64,000 bases of DNA from Chitinophaga hostae (lineage in GTDB: Bacteria; Bacteroidota; Bacteroidia; Chitinophagales; Chitinophagaceae). The position numbers and the translations under genes were made by a program. The stretch spans positions 1-64,000 of the forward strand of contig NZ_JAGTXB010000017.1 of the NCBI RefSeq assembly GCF_018224885.1, given 5' to 3'. The notes below the pieces were generated by a model that made no database searches, had not been told where the DNA came from, and worked only from the letters and a program-made list of their open reading frames with translations. Shown here one piece after another: positions 60,499 through 64,000 of the stretch; position 1 is the first letter of the stretch, and the number at the start of each line of letters is the position of its first letter.

Positions 60499-61890
60499 TT
60501 GCCCGTAAAAAGCCTCCTCCGTCCCGTTCGTATAACCGTACTTGTTATAGCTTGTCTTTCATCTGTTATCCGGACAGCAGGACAAAGTTTTAAACTAATG
60601 CGCTTTGACGAAGACTATTCCTTCCTCAAAGACTCCACCGGCAATTGCTACCGGAAAGTAAAATATAATCGTCTATCCAAAGATGGCAGCGCCTATGTTT
60701 CATTTGGAGGAGCTGCCAGGATGGAGTATGTCGATTTTAACAACGAAGACTGGGGCAGGCTGGGCATTGGGCACAATCGTTTTCTGCTGCAACGTTATGA
60801 TCTTCATGCAGACATTCACCTGCATGAGCGGTTCAGAATTTTTGCACAAATCAGAAGCGCATGGGAAACGGGGAGAAAAAATGGTCCCCGCCCTATCGAT
60901 GAAGACCATTTGAACATACAAAACCTCTTCGTTGACGCTGCTATCATTAAAAGAAAAGAGAAGCAACTTATTCTCCGCGCCGGCAGGCAGGAACTTGATT
61001 ATGGAAGCGGGCGGCTGATTTCCGTCAGAGAAGGACCTAACCTCCGGTTGTATTTCGATGGAGCTAAACTGATGTACTCCACCCGCCACTGGAGTATCGA
61101 TGGATTTGCGATGATGGCAGATACCATCAACACCGGCGTCTTTGATAATACATCGGGCAAAACATTAAATCTCTGGGGATTATACAGTAAGATAATTATC
61201 CCCGCTTTTCCCAATATTGACCTGTATTACATAGGCATTAAGCGTGACCGGTCCTTGTTCGAAGAAGGCCTCCAACGCGAGTTGCGTCATACCCTGGGCA
61301 CCAGGATATGGCGGTACGGCGGGGGATTTATTTACAACCTCGAAGCCGCCTGGCAATTCGGCTCCTTTGGAAATGGTCATATCAATGCCTGGACAGCCTC
61401 TGTTGAAGCAGGTTACCTGTTTGAAAACATTCCCGGGAAACCGGCAATCAGTCTACGTAATGACTATATCTCAGGAGACCGGCATAAAGGAGATGGCAGC
61501 CTTCAGTCTTTCAACCCGCTTTATCCCAAGGGCGGATATTTCGGTTTCAGTCCGCAAATCGGTCCTGTAAACCTCATAGATCTGCACCCCTATGCCACTA
61601 TCAATATCGGTAAAAAGATAATGGCGCAGGCGGATGTAGTACTCAACTGGCGATACTCGCTCCAGGATGGTATCTACCGACCCAGTGGAGGATTTAATCT
61701 TCCCGGGGCTGCATCTGCTGAAAGGCATATCGGTACCGCCTATCTCGCCAGCATTGTGTACAGTGTGAACAAATTTATCTCATTCAACTCCGGCATTCAA
61801 TATTTCCAGCCAGGCGCCTTTATCCGGGATATGACGCCCGCCTCAAAGGACGGCCTGTTCATCAACACCAGGCTCAGTTTCAAATTTTAG
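60499..61890 (+). CDS. Alginate-export-type outer-membrane porin
   Basis: The 463-residue protein begins at a TTG (60499); starting at a later Met would remove the signal peptide (VRITVLVIACLSSVIRTAGQ). Beta-strand-rich throughout, with SFGGAARMEYVDFN, RFRIFAQIRSAWETG and AGRQELDYGSGRLISVREGP, the pattern of the PF13372 alginate export family, and a terminal aromatic LSFKF. The gene lies 23 bases downstream of the isochorismatase. It probably admits or exports a small solute for the neighbouring enzymes. Confidence 0.85.
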   Translation: MPVKSLLRPVRITVLVIACLSSVIRTAGQSFKLMRFDEDYSFLKDSTGNCYRKVKYNRLSKDGSAYVSFGGAARMEYVDFNNEDWGRLGIGHNRFLLQRYDLHADIHLHERFRIFAQIRSAWETGRKNGPRPIDEDHLNIQNLFVDAAIIKRKEKQLILRAGRQELDYGSGRLISVREGPNLRLYFDGAKLMYSTRHWSIDGFAMMADTINTGVFDNTSGKTLNLWGLYSKIIIPAFPNIDLYYIGIKRDRSLFEEGLQRELRHTLGTRIWRYGGGFIYNLEAAWQFGSFGNGHINAWTASVEAGYLFENIPGKPAISLRNDYISGDRHKGDGSLQSFNPLYPKGGYFGFSPQIGPVNLIDLHPYATINIGKKIMAQADVVLNWRYSLQDGIYRPSGGFNLPGAASAERHIGTAYLASIVYSVNKFISFNSGIQYFQPGAFIRDMTPASKDGLFINTRLSFKF

Positions 61891-61908
61891 CATAAAAAAA
61901 GATAAACC

Positions 61909-62676
61909 ATGAAGAATACATTCATTACCCGCTATCGCAAAACACTCATCACCTTTATGAGTGCCTCCTTTCTCCTGCTGCAGGCTGTTTCACTTATGGG
62001 CCAGCATGCAGGAGATGCAGTTAAAACTACACCCATAGGTACTGCAAAAGTATGGGGCAAAATGGAGGGAATATCCATTGCAGGGCTTGTACAGGGGCCT
62101 GGCGCCGCTGTTGCACCATTACAGGTAGCCTGCGTGTTTGAATATACTGAGGGAGATATTTTTAATCCCCCGGCTTTACCGGCAGCGCTCAACGGGATGG
62201 TACATCTTGACCAGGCGCTAAAAGGACAGATCACCGAGTTGAGAAAAACTGGAAAGTTCGAAGGGCATTACCTGGAAACATTGCTGATCACTCCTCCTAA
62301 AGGTGCACTGAAAGCGCCCAGGCTGCTGCTGATTGGCCTTGGCGACCGCCATCAGTTCAATGCTGACATGATGATCAACGTAGGCGCAATGGCGCTTCGG
62401 GAAGCCAATAATATGGGCGTTACCAGCTTTGCGTTTGCCAGTGATATCAAAGACGCCGGCATCGACTCACCTACTGCGCTGGTAGCTGGTAATGTTACCA
62501 AAGGCATCATCAACGCCAATCGCACACAACGTTACCTGCAACAACATCACCTTGCCTCCGCCAAACCAGTCATTAAAGCCGTCCTGCTGGCCGGACCTGC
62601 CTTTTTTGAAACTGCCGGAGAAGGCATTCAGGCAGCTATTGCATCCTTCAATCATTCAACACCATCTCATGAATAA
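61909..62676 (+). CDS. Secreted lone M17 aminopeptidase N-terminal domain
   Basis: A 255-residue protein with a signal peptide (FMSASFLLLQAVSLMGQ, about 17-33). The rest matches the N-terminal domain of M17 leucyl aminopeptidases (PF02789-type): TELRKTGKFEGHYLETLLI, KAPRLLLIGLGDRHQFNADM, GAMALREANNMGVTSFAF. The catalytic M17 domain with its zinc ligands is absent. A stand-alone, exported N-domain is unusual and cannot be a peptidase by itself. Its end overlaps the next gene start by eight bases. Confidence 0.85.
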   Translation: MKNTFITRYRKTLITFMSASFLLLQAVSLMGQHAGDAVKTTPIGTAKVWGKMEGISIAGLVQGPGAAVAPLQVACVFEYTEGDIFNPPALPAALNGMVHLDQALKGQITELRKTGKFEGHYLETLLITPPKGALKAPRLLLIGLGDRHQFNADMMINVGAMALREANNMGVTSFAFASDIKDAGIDSPTALVAGNVTKGIINANRTQRYLQQHHLASAKPVIKAVLLAGPAFFETAGEGIQAAIASFNHSTPSHE

Positions 62677-64000
62677 AACAGCAGCCATCGTTTTATACAA
62701 TGGAAAGATACATACAGTAGATCCATCCCAGCCACGGGCTACCGCCATAGCCATCAGCGATGGCAAATTCGTTGCCGTAGGCGATGATAAAACCATTCTT
62801 CAGCAATACGGCGTGGACGGAACTGTACAGATAGACCTTAAGGGGAAGCGCGTAATTCCGGGATTGAACGACTCTCATATTCACCTCATTCGCGGTGGCC
62901 TGAATTATAATCTTGAGCTCAGGTGGGACGGCGTTCCTTCCCTTGCCGATGCTTTGGCCATGCTGAAAAAACAGGTATCCATCACCCCTTCTCCCCAGTG
63001 GGTAAGAGTGGTAGGCGGATGGACTGAACATCAGTTTGCAGAAAAAAGAATGCCCACGCTGGAAGAAATCAATGCGATCGCACCGGATACGCCTGTTTTC
63101 ATTATGCACCTGTACGACCGTGCCTTCCTGAACCATGCGGCCCTGCGGGCAGTAGGCTTTACCAAAGACACACCGGCGCCTCCCGGCGGTGTGATTGAAA
63201 AAAACAGCAAGGGGGAGCCCACAGGACTGATACTTGCGAGTCCCAACGCCATGATCCTCTATTCCACACTGGCAAAGGGACCGAAACTATCTTTCGAGCA
63301 CCAGGTCAACTCTACCCGTCATTTTATGACGGAACTAAACAGGTTTGGCATCACCAGTGTGATTGATGCAGGCGGCGGATTTCAGAACTTTCCCGATGAC
63401 TACCAGGTGATCAGCGAGCTTCATCAAAAACAACAACTCACTGTACGCATTGCCTATAATCTTTTTACGCAAAGACCTAAACAGGAACTGGAAGACTTCC
63501 GCCACTGGACCAGTACTGTAAAACTCCACCAGGGAGATAACATGTACCGGCACAACGGCGCCGGTGAAATGCTGGTATTCTCCGCCGCTGATTTTGAAGA
63601 CTTCCTGCAACCGAGGCCCGACTTGCCGGAAACCATGGAAGCTGACCTGGAAAAAGTGGTGCGTCACCTCGTGGAAAACCGCTGGCCCTTCCGCCTGCAC
63701 GCCACATACAATGAAAGCATTACCCGCTTTCTGAACGTCTTCGAAAAAGTGAACAGGGATATTCCTTTCGACGGCCTCCACTGGATATTTGACCATGCCG
63801 AAACCATTGATGAAAAGAACATTGACCGCGTAAAAGCGCTGGGCGGCGGCTTCGCCATTCAAAGCAGGATGGCATTCCAGGGAGAATACTTCACCGACCG
63901 GTATGGAAAAACAGCCGCCGCGCATACGCCGCCGGTAAAACGAATGTTGCAGGCGGGCGTGCCGGTGGGCGCAGGTACAGATGCTACCCGTGTAAGCAGC
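62669..64000 (+). CDS. YtcJ-like amidohydrolase, cut by the window edge
   Basis: The reading frame begins with ATG at 62669, overlapping the end of the M17-N gene by eight bases, and is still open at the last base, with 444 codons visible. It is a metal-dependent amidohydrolase of the YtcJ/amidohydrolase-3 type: LKGKRVIPGLNDSHIHL (His70, His72), VVGGWTEHQF, FRLHATYNESITRF and WIFDHAETID, ending in AGTDATRV. It lacks a signal peptide. As the last visible gene of the operon it probably hydrolyses an amide or cyclic amide. Confidence 0.9.
   Translation, partial: MNKTAAIVLYNGKIHTVDPSQPRATAIAISDGKFVAVGDDKTILQQYGVDGTVQIDLKGKRVIPGLNDSHIHLIRGGLNYNLELRWDGVPSLADALAMLKKQVSITPSPQWVRVVGGWTEHQFAEKRMPTLEEINAIAPDTPVFIMHLYDRAFLNHAALRAVGFTKDTPAPPGGVIEKNSKGEPTGLILASPNAMILYSTLAKGPKLSFEHQVNSTRHFMTELNRFGITSVIDAGGGFQNFPDDYQVISELHQKQQLTVRIAYNLFTQRPKQELEDFRHWTSTVKLHQGDNMYRHNGAGEMLVFSAADFEDFLQPRPDLPETMEADLEKVVRHLVENRWPFRLHATYNESITRFLNVFEKVNRDIPFDGLHWIFDHAETIDEKNIDRVKALGGGFAIQSRMAFQGEYFTDRYGKTAAAHTPPVKRMLQAGVPVGAGTDATRVSS

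Noticed and set aside
63335..63925. A 196-codon minus-strand frame near the right edge
   Set aside because: It is antisense to the amidohydrolase gene, which has intact metal-binding motifs and stays open to the window end.
1..64000. tRNA, rRNA, CRISPR arrays, insertion sequences
   Set aside because: I found no cloverleaf-like segment, spaced direct repeats, transposase motifs or terminal repeats in the intergenic regions by eye.

Overview
The window reads as chromosomal DNA from a Bacteroidota bacterium, most like the Chitinophagaceae (Chitinophaga and relatives). The support is two complete SusC/SusD outer-membrane uptake loci, each headed by an ECF sigma factor and a FecR anti-sigma factor. 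Other support comes from a giant secreted subtilase with a type IX secretion C-terminal domain, promoters of the TTTG-N18-20-TAnnTTTG type, lipoproteins with Bacteroidota lipoboxes, and no rRNA, tRNA or CRISPR that I could see. Family names are assigned from motifs read by eye; no database search was run.

Region by region. 1-5.7 kb: a small secreted protein, a GH101-like glycosidase, a TMTC-like GT-C membrane protein, and a NVEALA-like short peptide beside a 6-bladed beta-propeller lipoprotein. 5.7-19.8 kb (minus strand): a compact glycan-utilisation locus in the order ECF sigma, FecR, SusC, SusD, GH2 beta-galactosidase, GH63-like glucosidase, then a fused APH-type kinase and class-III PLP phospho-lyase. 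The last three enzymes together match the steps needed to dismantle glucosyl-galactosyl-hydroxylysine, the collagen glycan; this is my main hypothesis for an undescribed system. 19.9-23.3 kb: an orphan protein, a DUF5996 protein and an AidB-like acyl-CoA dehydrogenase. 23.3-30.3 kb: a regulon-like island with two Crp/Fnr paralogues, two paralogous methyltransferases, a GcvH-like protein lacking its lipoyl lysine, an 89-residue protein, DUF983, a SulP transporter, a dodecin and a DUF4142 lipoprotein. Two of its promoters carry an almost identical 38-nt element at the same distance from a -7 box.

30.3-40.1 kb (minus strand): a second ECF/FecR/SusC/SusD locus ending in a TlpA-type thioredoxin protein and an alpha/beta hydrolase. 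40.4-47.9 kb: a 2480-residue subtilase. 48.6-49.4 kb: an astacin-type metalloprotease lipoprotein. Around 49.4-49.7 kb there is a scar with a large inverted repeat and the last codons of a lost agmatine deiminase. 49.7-54.4 kb: small membrane proteins, an AraC regulator, an alpha/beta hydrolase and a DHFR-like reductase. 54.6-56.5 kb: a secreted ββα-Me nuclease preceded by a NuiA-like nuclease inhibitor, a probable toxin/immunity-style pair. 56.5-57.9 kb: an ArsR/VOC/AHSA1 operon with visible operators. 58-59.5 kb: a class-C beta-lactamase-like serine hydrolase. 59.8 kb to the right edge: an operon of isochorismatase-family hydrolase, alginate-export-type porin, a lone secreted M17 N-terminal domain, and a YtcJ-like amidohydrolase cut by the window end.
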